Source: Hippophae tibetana (Eukaryota > Streptophyta > Magnoliopsida > Rosales > Elaeagnaceae). From it: 64,000 bases of DNA. Positions 15,601-29,726 of this stretch are shown one piece after another (the stretch's first letter is position 1; each line of letters starts with the position of its first letter). The translations under genes and the position numbers were made by a program. Location of the stretch: positions 310,001-374,000 of the forward strand of contig CM072811.1 in assembly GCA_037013495.1 (NCBI GenBank). Direction: 5' to 3'. A model generated the notes under the pieces. That model did not search any database and had not been told where the DNA came from. It saw only the letters and a list, made by a program, of their open reading frames with translations.

Positions 15601-18600
15601 TATTTTCGAGATATATATTTTTTAAGAAAATGGAACCATGCACAAATTGTACATATATTAAATAATAAGGTGCGTGGTTAATTTGTGTTTTCTCTTTGAA
15701 TTTCTTTCAGGTAACACCATATTTGTCCCAAAAGGTTAACACAAATAAACAACAAATAAAATTTAAAATAAAGAAAAATATGAATGACAAAGATAAATAT
15801 AAAAAGTAAAAAACATCTCATTCTTTTTAATTTCATTTAAGATTACAACAAAAATTTACAAAATAATTTATTTTAATATTCGACATATTTAGGATTTACT
15901 ATAATAATTAGTTGAAAATAACTTTCTAATTTTAATAAAAAAAATGTATCAATATTAAATTAATTAAATCATAGTATAAAGAATTTGAATTCCCTTATAC
16001 TCTAATCTCACAAAGCATAAACTCAAATACAATGATCCTATTGGTTCAAATATTAATTCAAAGGTCTTAAAAAATTGAGCTTTTCTATATAAATGAAATA
16101 ATAGTTTGGCAAATGTATAAAGTTGAAAAATCCTAAAAATAGTGCATAATATTAATCTCATGAAAGGAATCAAATTAAAGGATTCTATAACGAAATAAAA
16201 TATTATTTTTATACCTCAATTAAATTTATCAAATAAATTTTGAAATCACCTTTTAGGGATGAATTTAATGCAAATGACTTCTTCGGAAAGTGTTTCCTAA
16301 ATTTTTGTTCTATATTAAACCAATTCTGACAAGGATATTGGGTCATAGAATAAAGTTTGTACTATTCATTTTTATTCTTTATTTTATTTATCTCTACTTT
16401 TTATTTTCGAGATATATATTTTTTAAGAAAAAGGAACCATGTACAAATTGTACATATATTGAATAATAAGGTGAGTGGTTAATTTGTGTTTTCTCTTTGA
16501 ATTTCTTTCAGGTAACCCCATATTTGTCCCAAAAAGTTAACACAAATAAACAACAAATAAAATTTTAAAATAAAGAAAAATATGAATGACAAAGATAAGA
16601 TATAAAAAATAAAAAACATCTCATTCTTTTTAATGTCGTTTAAGATTACAACAAAAATTTACAAAATAAGTTATTTTAATATTCGACATATTTAGGATTT
16701 ACTAAAATAATTAGTTGAAAATAACTTTCTAATTTTAATAAAAAATGTATCAATATTAAATTTATTAAATCATAGTATAAAGAATTTGAATTCGCTTAGA
16801 CTCTAATCTTACAAAGCATTAACTCAAATAAAATAATCCTATTGGTTCAAATATTAATTCAAAGGTCTTAAAAAATTGAGCTTTTGTATATAAATGAAAT
16901 AATAGTTTGGCAAATGTATAAAGTTGAAAAATCCTAAAAATAGTGCATAATATTAATCTCATGAAAGGAATCAAATTAAAGGATTTTATAACGAAATAAA
17001 ATATTATTTTTATATATCAATTAAATTTATCAAATAAATTTTGAAATCACTTTTTAGGGATGAATTTAATGCAAATGAATTCTTCGGAAAGTATTTCCTA
17101 AATTTTTGTTCTATATTAAACCAATTCTGACAAGGATATTGGGTCATAGAATAAAGTTTGTACTATTCATTTTTATTCTTTATTTTATTTATCTCTACTT
17201 TTTATTTTCGAGATATATATTTTTTAAGAAAAAGGAACCATGTACAAATTGTACATATATTAAATAATATGGTGCGTGGTTAATTTGTGTTTTCTCTTTG
17301 AATTTCTTTCAGGTAACACCATATTTGTCCCAAAAGGTTAACACAAATAAACAACAAATAAAATTTAAAATAAAGAAAAATATGAATGACAAAGATAAAT
17401 ATAAAAAATAAAAAACATCTCATTCTTTTTAATTTCATTTAAGATTACAACAAAAATTTACAAAATAATTTATTTTAATATTCGACATATTTAGGATTTA
17501 CTATAATAATTAGTTGAAAATAACTTTCTAATTTTAATAAAAAAAATGTATCAATATTAAATTAATTAAATCATAGTATAAAGAATTTGAATTCCCTTAT
17601 ACTCTAATCTCACAAAGCATAAACTCAAATAAAATAATCCTATTGGTTCAAATATTAATTCAAAGGTCTTAAAAAATTGAGCTTCTCTATATAAATGAAA
17701 TAATAGTTTGGCAAATGTATAAAGTTGAAAAATCCTAAAAATAGTGCATAATATTAATCTCATGAAAGGAATCAAATTAAAGGATTTTATAACGAAATAA
17801 AATATTATTTTTATATATCAATTAAATTTATCAAATAAATTTTGAAATCACTTTTTAGGGATGAATTTAATGCAAATGAATTCTTCGGAAAGTATTTCCT
17901 AAATTTTTGTTCTATATTAAACCAATTCTGACAAGGATATTGGGTCATAGAATAAAGTTTGTACTATTCATTTTTATTCTTTATTTTATTTATCTCTACT
18001 TTTTATTTTCGAGATATATATTTTTTAAGAAAATGGAACCATGCACAAATTGTACATATATTAAATAATAAGGTGCGTGGTTAATTTGTGTTTTCTCTTT
18101 GAATTTCTTTCAGGTAACACCATATTTGTCCCAAAAGGTTAACACAAATAAACAACAAATAAAATTTAAAATAAAGAAAAATATGAATGACAAAGATAAA
18201 TATAAAAAATAAAAAACATCTCATTCTTTTTAATTTCATTTAAGATTACAACAAAAATTTACAAAATAATTTATTTTAATATTCGACATATTTAGGATTT
18301 ACTATAATAATTAGTTGAAAATAACTTTCTAATTTTAATAAAAAAAATGTATCAATATTAAATTAATTAAATGATATAATAAAGAATTTGAATTCCCTTA
18401 TACTCTAATCTCACAAAGCATAAACTCAAATACAATAATCCTATTGGTTCAAATATTAATCCAAATGCCTTAAAGAATTGAGCTTCTGTATATAAATGAA
18501 ATAATAGTTTGGCAAATGTATAAAGTTGAAAAATCCTAAAAATAGTGCATAATATTAATCTCATGAAAGGAATCAAATTAAAGGATTCTATAACGAAATA

Positions 18601-19220
18601 AAATATTATTTTTATACCTCAATTAAATTTATCAAATAAATTTTGAAATCACCTTTTAGGGATGAATTTAATGCAAATGACTTCTTCGGAAAGTGTTTCC
18701 TAAATTTTTGTTCTATATTAAACCAATTCTGACAAGGATATTGGGTCATAGAATAAAGTTTGTACTATTCATTTTTATTCTTTATTTTATTTATCTCTAC
18801 TTTTTATTTTCGAGATATATATTTTTTAAGAAAAAGGAACCATGTACAAATTGTACATATATTGAATAATAAAGTGAGTGGTTAATTTGTGTTTTCTCTT
18901 TGAATTTCTTTCAGGTAACCCCATATTTGTCCCAAAAAGTTAACACAAATAAACAACAAATAAAATTTTAAAATAAAGAAAAATATGAATGACAAAGATA
19001 AGATATAAAAAATAAAAAACATCTCATTCTTTTTAATGTCGTTTAAGATTACAACAAAAATTTCCAAAATAAGTTATTTTAATATTCGACATATTTAGGA
19101 TTTACTAAAATAATTAGTTGAAAATAACTTTCTAATTTTAATAAAAAATGTATCAATATTAAATTTATTAAATCATAGTATAAAGAATTTGAATTCGCTT
19201 AGACTCTAATCTTACAAAGC
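9611..19220. repeat. 12-monomer higher-order repeat, copy 2
   Basis: This is the second copy of the 9610-bp unit. Every monomer-specific variant of copy 1 recurs at the same offset, including the 802/798/802-bp length series of the second to fourth monomers. Differences seen by eye are T at 13323, A at 13346, G at 14768 and A at 18873. Homology to copy 1 ends at about 19013, where the sequence continues into the 3204-bp repeats. Confidence 0.93.
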
Positions 19221-22200
19221 ATTAACTCAAATAAAATAATCCTATTGGTTCAAATATTAATTCAAAGGTCTTAAAAAATTGAGCTTTTGTATATAAATGA
19301 AATAATAGTTTGGCAAATGTATAAAGTTGAAAAATCCTAAAAATAGTGCATAATATTAATCTCATGAAAGGAATCAAATTAAAGGATTTTATAACGAAAT
19401 AAAATATTATTTTTATATATCAATTAAATTTATCAAATAAATTTTGAAATCACTTTTTAGGGATGAATTTAATGCAAATGAATTCTTCGGAAAGTATTTC
19501 CTAAATTTTTGTTCTATATTAAACCAATTCTGACAAGGATATTGGGTCATAGAATAAAGTTTGTACTATTCATTTTTATTCTTTATTTTATTTATCTCTA
19601 CTTTTTATTTTCGAGATATATATTTTTTAAGAAAAAGGAACCATGTACAAATTGTACATATATTAAATAATAAGGTGCGTGGTTAATTTGTGTTTTCTCT
19701 TTGAATTTCTTTCAGGTAACACCATATTTGTCCCAAAAGGTTAACACAAATAAACAACAAATAAAATTTAAAATAAAGAAAAATATGAATGACAAAGATA
19801 AATATAAAAAATAAAAAACATCTCATTCTTTTTAATTTCATTTAAGATTACAACAAAAATTTACAAAATAATTTATTTTAATATTCGACATATTTAGGAT
19901 TTACTATAATAATTAGTTGAAAATAACTTTCTAATTTTAATAAAAAAAATGTATCAATATTAAATTAATTAAATCATAGTATAAAGAATTTGAATTCCCT
20001 TATACTCTAATCTCACAAAGCATAAACTCAAATAAAATAATCCTATTGGTTCAAATATTAATTCAAAGGTCTTAAAAAATTGAGCTTCTCTATATAAATG
20101 AAATAATAGTTTGGCAAATGTATAAAGTTGAAAAATCCTAAAAATAGTGCATAATATTAATCTCATGAAAGGAATCAAATTAAAGGATTTTATAACGAAA
20201 TAAAATATTATTTTTATATATCAATTAAATTTATCAAATAAATTTTGAAATCACTTTTTAGGGATGAATTTAATGCAAATGAATTCTTCGGAAAGTATTT
20301 CCTAAATTTTTGTTCTATATTAAACCAATTCTGACAAGGATATTGGGTCATAGAATAAAGTTTGTACTATTCATTTTTATTCTTTATTTTATTTATCTCT
20401 ACTTTTTATTTTCGAGATATATATTTTTTAAGAAAATGGAACCATGCACAAATTGTACATATATTAAATAATAAGGTGCGTGGTTAATTTGTGTTTTCTC
20501 TTTGAATTTCTTTCAGGTAACACCATATTTGTCCCAAAAGGTTAACACAAATAAACAACAAATAAAATTTAAAATAAAGAAAAATATGAATGACAAAGAT
20601 AAATATAAAAAATAAAAAACATCTCATTCTTTTTAATTTCATTTAAGATTACAACAAAAATTTACAAAATAATTTATTTTAATATTCGACATATTTAGGA
20701 TTTACTATAATAATTAGTTGAAAATAACTTTCTAATTTTAATAAAAAAAATGTATCAATATTAAATTAATTAAATCATAGTATAAAGAATTTGAATTCCC
20801 TTATACTCTAATCTCACAAAGCATAAACTCAAATAAAATAATCCTATTGGTTCAAATATTAATTCAAAGGTCTTAAAAAATTGAGCTTCTCTATATAAAT
20901 GAAATAATAGTTTGGCAAATGTATAAAGTTGAAAAATCCTAAAAATAGTGCATAATATTAATCTCATGAAAGGAATCAAATTAAAGGATTTTATAACGAA
21001 ATAAAATATTATTTTTATATATCAATTAAATTTATCAAATAAATTTTGAAATCACTTTTTAGGGATGAATTTAATGCAAATGAATTCTTCGGAAAGTATT
21101 TCCTAAATTTTTGTTCTATATTAAACCAATTCTGACAAGGATATTGGGTCATAGAATAAAGTTTGTACTATTCATTTTTATTCTTTATTTTATTTATCTC
21201 TACTTTTTATTTTCGAGATATATATTTTTTAAGAAAATGGAACCATGCACAAATTGTACATATATTAAATAATAAGGTGCGTGGTTAATTTGTGTTTTCT
21301 CTTTGAATTTCTTTCAGGTAACACCATATTTGTCCCAAAAGGTTAACACAAATAAACAACAAATAAAATTTAAAATAAAGAAAAATATGAATGACAAAGA
21401 TAAATATAAAAAATAAAAAACATCTCATTCTTTTTAATTTCATTTAAGATTACAACAAAAATTTACAAAATAATTTATTTTAATATTCGACATATTTAGG
21501 ATTTACTATAATAATTAGTTGAAAATAACTTTCTAATTTTAATAAAAAAAATGTATCAATATTAAATTAATTAAATGATATAATAAAGAATTTGAATTCC
21601 CTTATACTCTAATCTCACAAAGCATAAACTCAAATACAATAATCCTATTGGTTCAAATATTAATCCAAAGGCCTTAAAGAATTGAGCTTCTGTATATAAA
21701 TGAAATAATAGTTTGGCAAATGTATAAAGTTGAAAAATCCTAAAAATAGTGCATAATATTAATCTCATGAAAGGAATCAAATTAAAGGATTCTATAACGA
21801 AATAAAATATTATTTTTATACCTCAATTAAATTTATCAAATAAATTTTGAAATCACCTTTTAGGGATGAATTTAATGCAAATGACTTCTTCGGAAAGTGT
21901 TTCCTAAATTTTTGTTCTATATTAAACCAATTCTGACAAGGATATTGGGTCATAGAATAAAGTTTGTACTATTCATTTTTATTCTTTATTTTATTTATCT
22001 CTACTTTTTATTTTCGAGATATATATTTTTTAAGAAAAAGGAACCATGTACAAATTGTACATATATTGAATAATAAGGTGAGTGGTTAATTTGTGTTTTC
22101 TCTTTGAATTTCTTTCAGGTAACCCCATATTTGTCCCAAAAAGTTAACACAAATAAACAACAAATAAAATTTTAAAATAAAGAAAAATATGAATGACAAA

Positions 22201-22424
22201 GATAAGATATAAAAAATAAAAAACATCTCATTCTTTTTAATGTCGTTTAAGATTACAACAAAAATTTCCAAAATAAGTTATTTTAATATTCGACATATTT
22301 AGGATTTACTAAAATAATTAGTTGAAAATAACTTTCTAATTTTAATAAAAAATGTATCAATATTAAATTTATTAAATCATAGTATAAAGAATTTGAATTC
22401 GCTTAGACTCTAATCTTACAAAGC
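19221..22424. repeat. 4-monomer higher-order repeat (3204 bp), copy 1
   Basis: Four monomers start at 19221, 20022, 20823 and 21624. The block opens with a monomer beginning ATTAACTC instead of ATAAACTC and closes with a monomer carrying the ATTAATCCAAAGGCC variant. The same block recurs 3204 bp later with a handful of differences. Three-monomer versions ending with the same closing monomer are seen at 7208-9610 and 16818-19220. Confidence 0.9.
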
Positions 22425-25400
22425 ATTAACTCAAATAAAATAATCCTATTGGTTCAAATATTAATTCAAAGGTCTTAAAAAATTGAGCTTTTGTATATAA
22501 ATGAAATAATAGTTTGGCAAATGTATAAAGTTGAAAAATCCTAAAAATAGTGCATAATATTAATCTCATGAAAGGAATCAAATTAAAGGATTTTATAACG
22601 AAATAAAATATTATTTTTATATATCAATTAAATTTATCAAATAAATTTTGAAATCACTTTTTAGGGATGAATTTAATGCAAATGAATTCTTCGGAAAGTA
22701 TTTCCTAAATTTTTGTTCTATATTAAACCAATTCTGACAAGGATATTGGGTCATAGAATAAAGTTTGTACTATTCATTTTTATTCTTTATTTTATTTATC
22801 TCTACTTTTTATTTTCGAGATATATATTTTTTAAGAAAAAGGAACCATGTACAAATTGTACATATATTAAATAATAAGGTGCGTGGTTAATTTGTGTTTT
22901 CTCTTTGAATTTCTTTCAGGTAACACCATATTTGTCCCAAAAGGTTAACACAAATAAACAACAAATAAAATTTAAAATAAAGAAAAATATGAATGACAAA
23001 GATAAATATAAAAAATAAAAAACATCTCATTCTTTTTAATTTCATTTAAGATTACAACAAAAATTTACAAAATAATTTATTTTAATATTCGACATATTTA
23101 GGATTTACTATAATAATTAGTTGAAAATAACTTTCTAATTTTAATAAAAAAAATGTATCAATATTAAATTAATTAAATCATAGTATAAAGAATTTGAATT
23201 CCCTTATACTCTAATCTCACAAAGCATAAACTCAAATAATATAATCCTATTGGTTCAAATATTAATTCAAAGGTCTTAAAAAATTGAGCTTCTCTATATA
23301 AATGAAATAATAGTTTGGCAAATGTATAAAGTTGAAAAATCCTAAAAATAGTGCATAATATTAATCTCATGAAAGGAATCAAATTAAAGGATTTTATAAC
23401 GAAATAAAATATTATTTTTATATATCAATTAAATTTATCAAATAAATTTTGAAATCACTTTTTAGGGATGAATTTAATGCAAATGAATTCTTCGGAAAGT
23501 ATTTCCTAAATTTTTGTTCTATATTAAACCAATTCTGACAAGGATATTGGGTCATAGAATAAAGTTTGTACTATTCATTTTTATTCTTTATTTTATTTAT
23601 CTCTACTTTTTATTTTCGAGATATATATTTTTTAAGAAAATGGAACCATGCACAAATTGTACATATATTAAATAATAAGGTGCGTGGTTAATTTGTGTTT
23701 TCTCTTTGAATTTCTTTCAGGTAACACCATATTTGTCCCAAAAGGTTAACACAAATAAACAACAAATAAAATTTAAAATAAAGAAAAATATGAATGACAA
23801 AGATAAATATAAAAAATAAAAAACATCTCATTCTTTTTAATTTCATTTAAGATTACAACAAAAATTTACAAAATAATTTATTTTAATATTCGACATATTT
23901 AGGATTTACTATAATAATTAGTTGAAAATAACTTTCTAATTTTAATAAAAAAAATGTATCAATATTAAATTAATTAAATCATAGTATAAAGAATTTGAAT
24001 TCCCTTATACTCTAATCTCACAAAGCATAAACTCAAATAAAATAATCCTATTGGTTCAAATATTAATTCAAAGGTCTTAAAAAATTGAGCTTCTCTATAT
24101 AAATGAAATAATAGTTTGGCAAATGTATAAAGTTGAAAAATCCTAAAAATAGTGCATAATATTAATCTCATGAAAGGAATCAAATTAAAGGATTTTATAA
24201 CGAAATAAAATATTATTTTTATATATCAATTAAATTTATCAAATAAATTTTGAAATCACTTTTTAGGGATGAATTTAATGCAAATGAATTCTTCGGAAAG
24301 TATTTCCTAAATTTTTGTTCTATATTAAACCAATTCTGACAAGGATATTGGGTCATAGAATAAAGTTTGTACTATTCATTTTTATTCTTTATTTTATTTA
24401 TCTCTACTTTTTATTTTCGAGATATATATTTTTTAAGAAAATGGAACCATGCACAAATTGTACATATATTAAATAATAAGGTGCGTGGTTAATTTGTGTT
24501 TTCTCTTTGAATTTCTTTCAGGTAACACCATATTTGTCCCAAAAGGTTAACACAAATAAACAACAAATAAAATTTAAAATAAAGAAAAATATGAATGACA
24601 AAGATAAATATAAAAAATAAAAAACATCTCATTCTTTTTAATTTCATTTAAGATTACAACAAAAATTTACAAAATAATTTATTTTAATATTCGACATATT
24701 TAGGATTTACTATAATAATTAGTTGAAAATAACTTTCTAATTTTAATAAAAAAAATGTATCAATATTAAATTAATTAAATGATATAATAAAGAATTTGAA
24801 TTCCCTTATACTCTATTCTCACAAAGCATAAACTCAAATACAATAATCCTATTGGTTCAAATATTAATCCAAAGGCCTTAAAGAATTGAGCTTCTGTATA
24901 TAAATGAAATAATAGTTTGGCAAATGTATAAAGTTGAAAAATCCTAAAAATAGTGCATAATATTAATCTCATGAAAGGAATCAAATTAAAGGATTCTATA
25001 ACGAAATAAAATATTATTTTTATACCTCAATTAAATTTATCAAATAAATTTTGAAATCACCTTTTAGGGATGAATTTAATGCAAATGACTTCTTCGGAAA
25101 GTGTTTCCTAAATTTTTGTTCTATATTAAACCAATTCTGACAAGGATATTGGGTCATAGAAGAAAGTTTGTACTATTCATTTTTATTCTTTATTTTATTT
25201 ATCTCTACTTTTTATTTTCGAGATATATATTTTTTAAGAAAAAGGAACCATGTACAAATTGTACATATATTGAATAATAAGGTGAGTGGTTAATTTGTGT
25301 TTTCTCTTTGAATTTCTTTCAGGTAACCCCATATTTGTCCCAAAAAGTTAACACAAATAAACAACAAATAAAATTTTAAAATAAAGAAAAATATGAATGA

Positions 25401-25628
25401 CAAAGATAAGATATAAAAAATAAAAAACATCTCATTCTTTTTAATGTCGTTTAAGATTACAACAAAAATTTCCAAAATAAGTTATTTTAATATTCGACAT
25501 ATTTAGGATTTACTAAAATAATTAGTTGAAAATAACTTTCTAATTTTAATAAAAAATGTATCAATATTAAATTTATTAAATCATAGTATAAAGAATTTGA
25601 ATTCGCTTAGACTCTAATCTTACAAAGC
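22425..25628. repeat. 4-monomer higher-order repeat (3204 bp), copy 2
   Basis: Monomers start at 22425, 23226, 24027 and 24828. The block aligns gaplessly with the preceding 3204 bp. Private differences seen include AATAATATAAT near 23236 (AATAAAATAAT in copy 1) and CTCTATTCTC near 24811 (CTCTAATCTC in copy 1). Confidence 0.9.
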
Positions 25629-28031
25629 ATTAACTCAAATAAAATAATCCTATTGGTTCAAATATTAATTCAAAGGTCTTAAAAAATTGAGCTTTTGTAT
25701 ATAAATGAAATAATAGTTTGGCAAATGTATAAAGTTGAAAAATCCTAAAAATAGTGCATAATATTAATCTCATGAAAGGAATCAAATTAAAGGATTTTAT
25801 AACGAAATAAAATATTATTTTTATATATCAATTAAATTTATCAAATAAATTTTGAAATCACTTTTTAGGGATGAATTTAATGCAAATGAATTCTTCGGAA
25901 AGTATTTCCTAAATTTTTGTTCTATATTAAACCAATTCTGACAAGGATATTGGGTCATAGAATAAAGTTTGTACTATTCATTTTTATTCTTTATTTTATT
26001 TATCTCTACTTTTTATTTTCGAGATATATATTTTTTAAGAAAAAGGAACCATGTACAAATTGTACATATATTAAATAATAAGGTGCGTGGTTAATTTGTG
26101 TTTTCTCTTTGAATTTCTTTCAGGTAACACCATATTTGTCCCAAAAGGTTAACACAAATAAACAACAAATAAAATTTAAAATAAAGAAAAATATGAATGA
26201 CAAAGATAAATATAAAAAATAAAAAACATCTCATTCTTTTTAATTTCATTTAAGATTACAACAAAAATTTACAAAATAATTTATTTTAATATTCGACATA
26301 TTTAGGATTTACTATAATAATTAGTTGAAAATAACTTTCTAATTTTAATAAAAAAAATGTATCAATATTAAATTAATTAAATCATAGTATAAAGAATTTG
26401 AATTCCCTTATACTCTAATCTCACAAAGCATAAACTCAAATAAAATAATCCTATTGGTTCAAATATTAATTCAAAGGTCTTAAAAAATTGAGCTTCTCTA
26501 TATAAATGAAATAATAGTTTGGCAAATGTATAAAGTTGAAAAATCCTAAAAATAGTGCATAATATTAATCTCATGAAAGGAATCAAATTAAAGGATTTTA
26601 TAACGAAATAAAATATTATTTTTATATATCAATTAAATTTATCAAATAAATTTTGAAATCACTTTTTAGGGATGAATTTAATGCAAATGAATTCTTCGGA
26701 AAGTATTTCCTAAATTTTTGTTCTATATTAAACCAATTCTGACAAGGATATTGGGTCATAGAATAAAGTTTGTACTATTCATTTTTATTCTTTATTTTAT
26801 TTATCTCTACTTTTTATTTTCGAGATATATATTTTTTAAGAAAATGGAACCATGCACAAATTGTACATATATTAAATAATAAGGTGCGTGGTTAATTTGT
26901 GTTTTCTCTTTGAATTTCTTTCAGGTAACACCATATTTGTCCCAAAAGGTTAACACAAATAAACAACAAATAAAATTTAAAATAAAGAAAAATATGAATG
27001 ACAAAGATAAATATAAAAAATAAAAAACATCTCATTCTTTTTAATTTCATTTAAGATTACAACAAAAATTTACAAAATAATTTATTTTAATATTCGACAT
27101 ATTTAGGATTTACTATAATAATTAGTTGAAAATAACTTTCTAATTTTAATAAAAAAAATGTATCAATATTAAATTAATTAAATGATATAATAAAGAATTT
27201 GAATTCCCTTATACTCTAATCTCACAAAGCATAAACTCAAATACAATAATCCTATTGGTTCAAATATTAATCCAAAGGCCTTAAAGAATTGAGCTTCTGT
27301 ATATAAATGAAATAATAGTTTGGCATATGTATAAAGTTGAAAAATCCTAAAAATAGTGCATAATATTAATCTCATGAAAGGAATCAAATTAAAGGATTCT
27401 ATAACGAAATAAAATATTATTTTTATACATCAATTAAATTTATCAAATAAATTTTGAAATCACCTTTTAGGGATGAATTTAATGCAAATGACTTCTTCGG
27501 AAAGTGTTTCCTAAATATTTGTTCTATATTAAACCAATTCTGACAAGGATATTGGGTCATAGAATAAAGTTTGTACTATTCATTTTTATTCTTTATTTTA
27601 TTTATCTCTACTTTTTATTTTCGAGATATATATTTTTTAAGAAAATGGAACCATGCACAAATTGTACATATATTAAATAATAAGGTGCGTGGTTAATTTG
27701 TGTTTTCTCTTTGAATTTCTTTGAGGTAACCCCATATTTGTCCCAAAAGGTTTACACAAATAAACAACAAATAAAATTTAAAATAAAGAAAAATATGAAT
27801 GACAAAGATAAATATAAAAAATAAAAAACATCTCATTCTTTTTAATTTCATTTAAGATTACAACAAAAATTTACAAAATAATTTATTTTAATATTCGACA
27901 TATTTAGGATTTACTATAATAATTAGTTGAAAATAACTTTCTAATTTTAATAAAAAAAATGTATCAATATTAAATTAATTAAATCATAGTATAAAGAATT
28001 TGAATTCCCTTATACTCTAATCTCACAAAGC
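25629..28031. repeat. 3-monomer variant of the higher-order repeat (2403 bp)
   Basis: Monomers start at 25629, 26430 and 27231. The opening ATTAACTC monomer and the closing ATTAATCCAAAGGCC monomer are present, but one internal monomer is missing relative to the two preceding blocks. This is the expected product of unequal exchange by one monomer. Confidence 0.85.
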
Positions 28032-28435
28032 ATAAACTCAAATACAATAATCCTATTGGTTCAAATATTAATCCAAAGGTCTTAAAGAATTGAGCTTCTG
28101 TATATAAATGAAATAATAGTTTGGCATATGTATAAAGTTGAAAAATCCTAAAAATAGTGCATAATATTAATCTCATGAAAGGAATCAAATTATAGGATTT
28201 TATAACGAAATAAAATATTATTTTTATATATCAATTAAATTTATCAAATAAATTTTGAAATCACCTTTTAGGGATGAATTTAATTCAAATGAATTCTTCG
28301 GAAAATGTTTCCTAAATTTTTGTTTTATATTAAACCAGTTCTAACATGGATATTGTGTCATGGTATAAAGTTTGTATTATTCATTTTTATTCTTTATTTA
28401 GTTTATCTCTACTTTTTATTTTTGAGATATATATT
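28032..28435. repeat. Interrupted satellite monomer, left part
   Basis: This is the first half of the monomer split by the solo LTR; it resumes at 30269. It starts as left-subfamily sequence, but from about 28360 it carries right-subfamily variants (TCATGGTATAAAG, TTTGTATTATTC). The subfamily switch therefore falls inside this monomer, just before the insertion. Confidence 0.85.
28431..28435. repeat. Target-site duplication of solo LTR, left copy
   Basis: ATATT directly precedes the terminal TGATGAG of the insertion and is repeated directly after its CTCATCA end at 30269-30273. A 5-bp duplication is typical of Ty3/Gypsy LTR retrotransposon integration. Confidence 0.85.
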
Positions 28436-28830
28436 TGATGAGCAATAACCGGTATCGCCGATTCTTGCCAATATTTTGGTTTTAATATTTGTAAAACTCT
28501 TGCAAATGCACGAATTATTTAGTAGAAAATGATAAGTATACTCCCAAGGTCGATCTAAGGAAGGAATGTATGTGATTTTTAATTTATTATGAAAAGTTTT
28601 AAAAACGAAATTAAATCCTAAACATCCTGCACGATATTTTGGGTTTTGTGTTTTTAATCTGCTTACATAAAAATAAACATAGATTCAATAAATATTTATG
28701 CAAATTTTATCTTTTATAATAGTGGAGTATTTATGGATATAATAACTAAGTTAATTATGCTTGCTCATATTATTTAGGTCATTAAAGATATGAATTGATA
28801 TTTATTGATTCGCCATTTTTTGTATGAATA

Positions 28831-28983
28831 CCACCTTTGGTGGGGTTAGATATTCTTTGTTAACTAAACAAATCAATTAACACCTATGGGTGGGGTTGAT
28901 AACTAATTTGTTTAATTAAATTAATTTCTTTTTCTAAGAGATTGAAAATGAACCATTTAAATGCCACCTTTGGTGGGGTTAGA
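28831..28983. repeat. Three dispersed CCACCTTTGGTGGGGTT hairpin motifs in the solo LTR
   Basis: CCACCTTTGGTGGGGTTAGA occurs at 28831-28850 and 28964-28983. A variant, CACCTATGGGTGGGGTTGAT, lies at 28881-28900. Each motif can fold into a short stem (CCACC/GGTGG or CACC/GGTG) with a 3-4-nt loop and is followed by GGTT. They lie in the R/U5 side of the LTR in its minus orientation. Function is unknown. Confidence 0.75.
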
Positions 28984-29726
28984 CAGTTTAAACATTATTC
29001 AAGGTGTCCTAATTAAACCTAAGAATTTAGTTATCCTAGTACTAACTTTCAAGTTTTAAAACAACTACTGAAAACATGTTGTCAATACACTTTCAGATAA
29101 TAATTCTTATAAAAACTTTTAAAATAAAGCTTCACTCTAACTACCGGGTGATTGTACCAATAAATAAAAGAGCACTACTCTAAATCAGACCGGATAACTA
29201 AACCTTAAAATCTAATTTTCAGATTTAAGTTTGTAATGAAAAATAATATATTTCTCTCTAACATTCTTAATATAAAAATCTTGAATAAAAACAAAATCAA
29301 TTCATTTTAGAGGTTTTTACCTATTTAATATTTTACAAGCATAAAAACGTTATTATTAGATCATGTTTACTAACAGCTAACACAGTTAAATTTAATCACA
29401 GACAAATTAAATATAACATATAAGAATAAAGCATAAAAAATAAATGTAAAGAAAATAAAATCCTTACAGAACTTCGATGATATTCCCGTTGCTGGAAAAC
29501 GTCCAAGCGGAATTTGCACTCCCATTTATTGAATCAAAAAGCTAATAAATTACAAAAACATAGCTAGTTCTTCCCAAAAAGGGAAGAACTCTAAAACTAA
29601 AAGAAATTAACTAAGAAAACCTAAAAACTAAGAAAACCTAAAAAAACTAAAAGATCTAAGAAAAGAGAGAAAGAAAGAGAGAAGAGAATGTGTTTTGAGA
29701 TGTGTTTAGAAGTAAAGAGAAGGGGG

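Larger units (their letters stand above)
1..28435. repeat. Satellite array, left subfamily (about 801-bp monomer)
   Basis: About 35.5 head-to-tail monomers start, in the phase used here, at ATAAACTCAAATAC: 1, 801, 1603, 2401, 3203, 4004, 4805, 5606, 6407, 7208, 8009, 8810, 9611 and so on to 28032. Spacing is 798-802 bp and nearly always 801. The sequence is very AT-rich and carries no credible gene. Diagnostic variants of this subfamily are TTTCTTTCAGGTAAC, GTATAAAGAATTTG and AAAATAACTTTCTAATTTT. Short minus-strand ORFs of 61-69 codons recur once per monomer but follow from array homogenisation. All monomers have the same orientation. I do not recognise the family by name. Confidence 0.95.

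Noticed and set aside
4466..25475. A 61-codon minus-strand ORF (MEIFVVILND...) in some monomers
   Set aside because: It is present only in monomers sharing one variant set and covers the AT-rich, splice-like segment on the opposite strand. A chance open frame is the simpler explanation.
1550..28188. A 69-codon minus-strand ORF repeated in about 25 left-array monomers (MIPFMRLILCTIF...)
   Set aside because: It recurs because the monomers are near-identical. It is hydrophobic and low-complexity, has no recognisable domain, and is broken in most monomers of the right array. No sign of coding constraint was seen.
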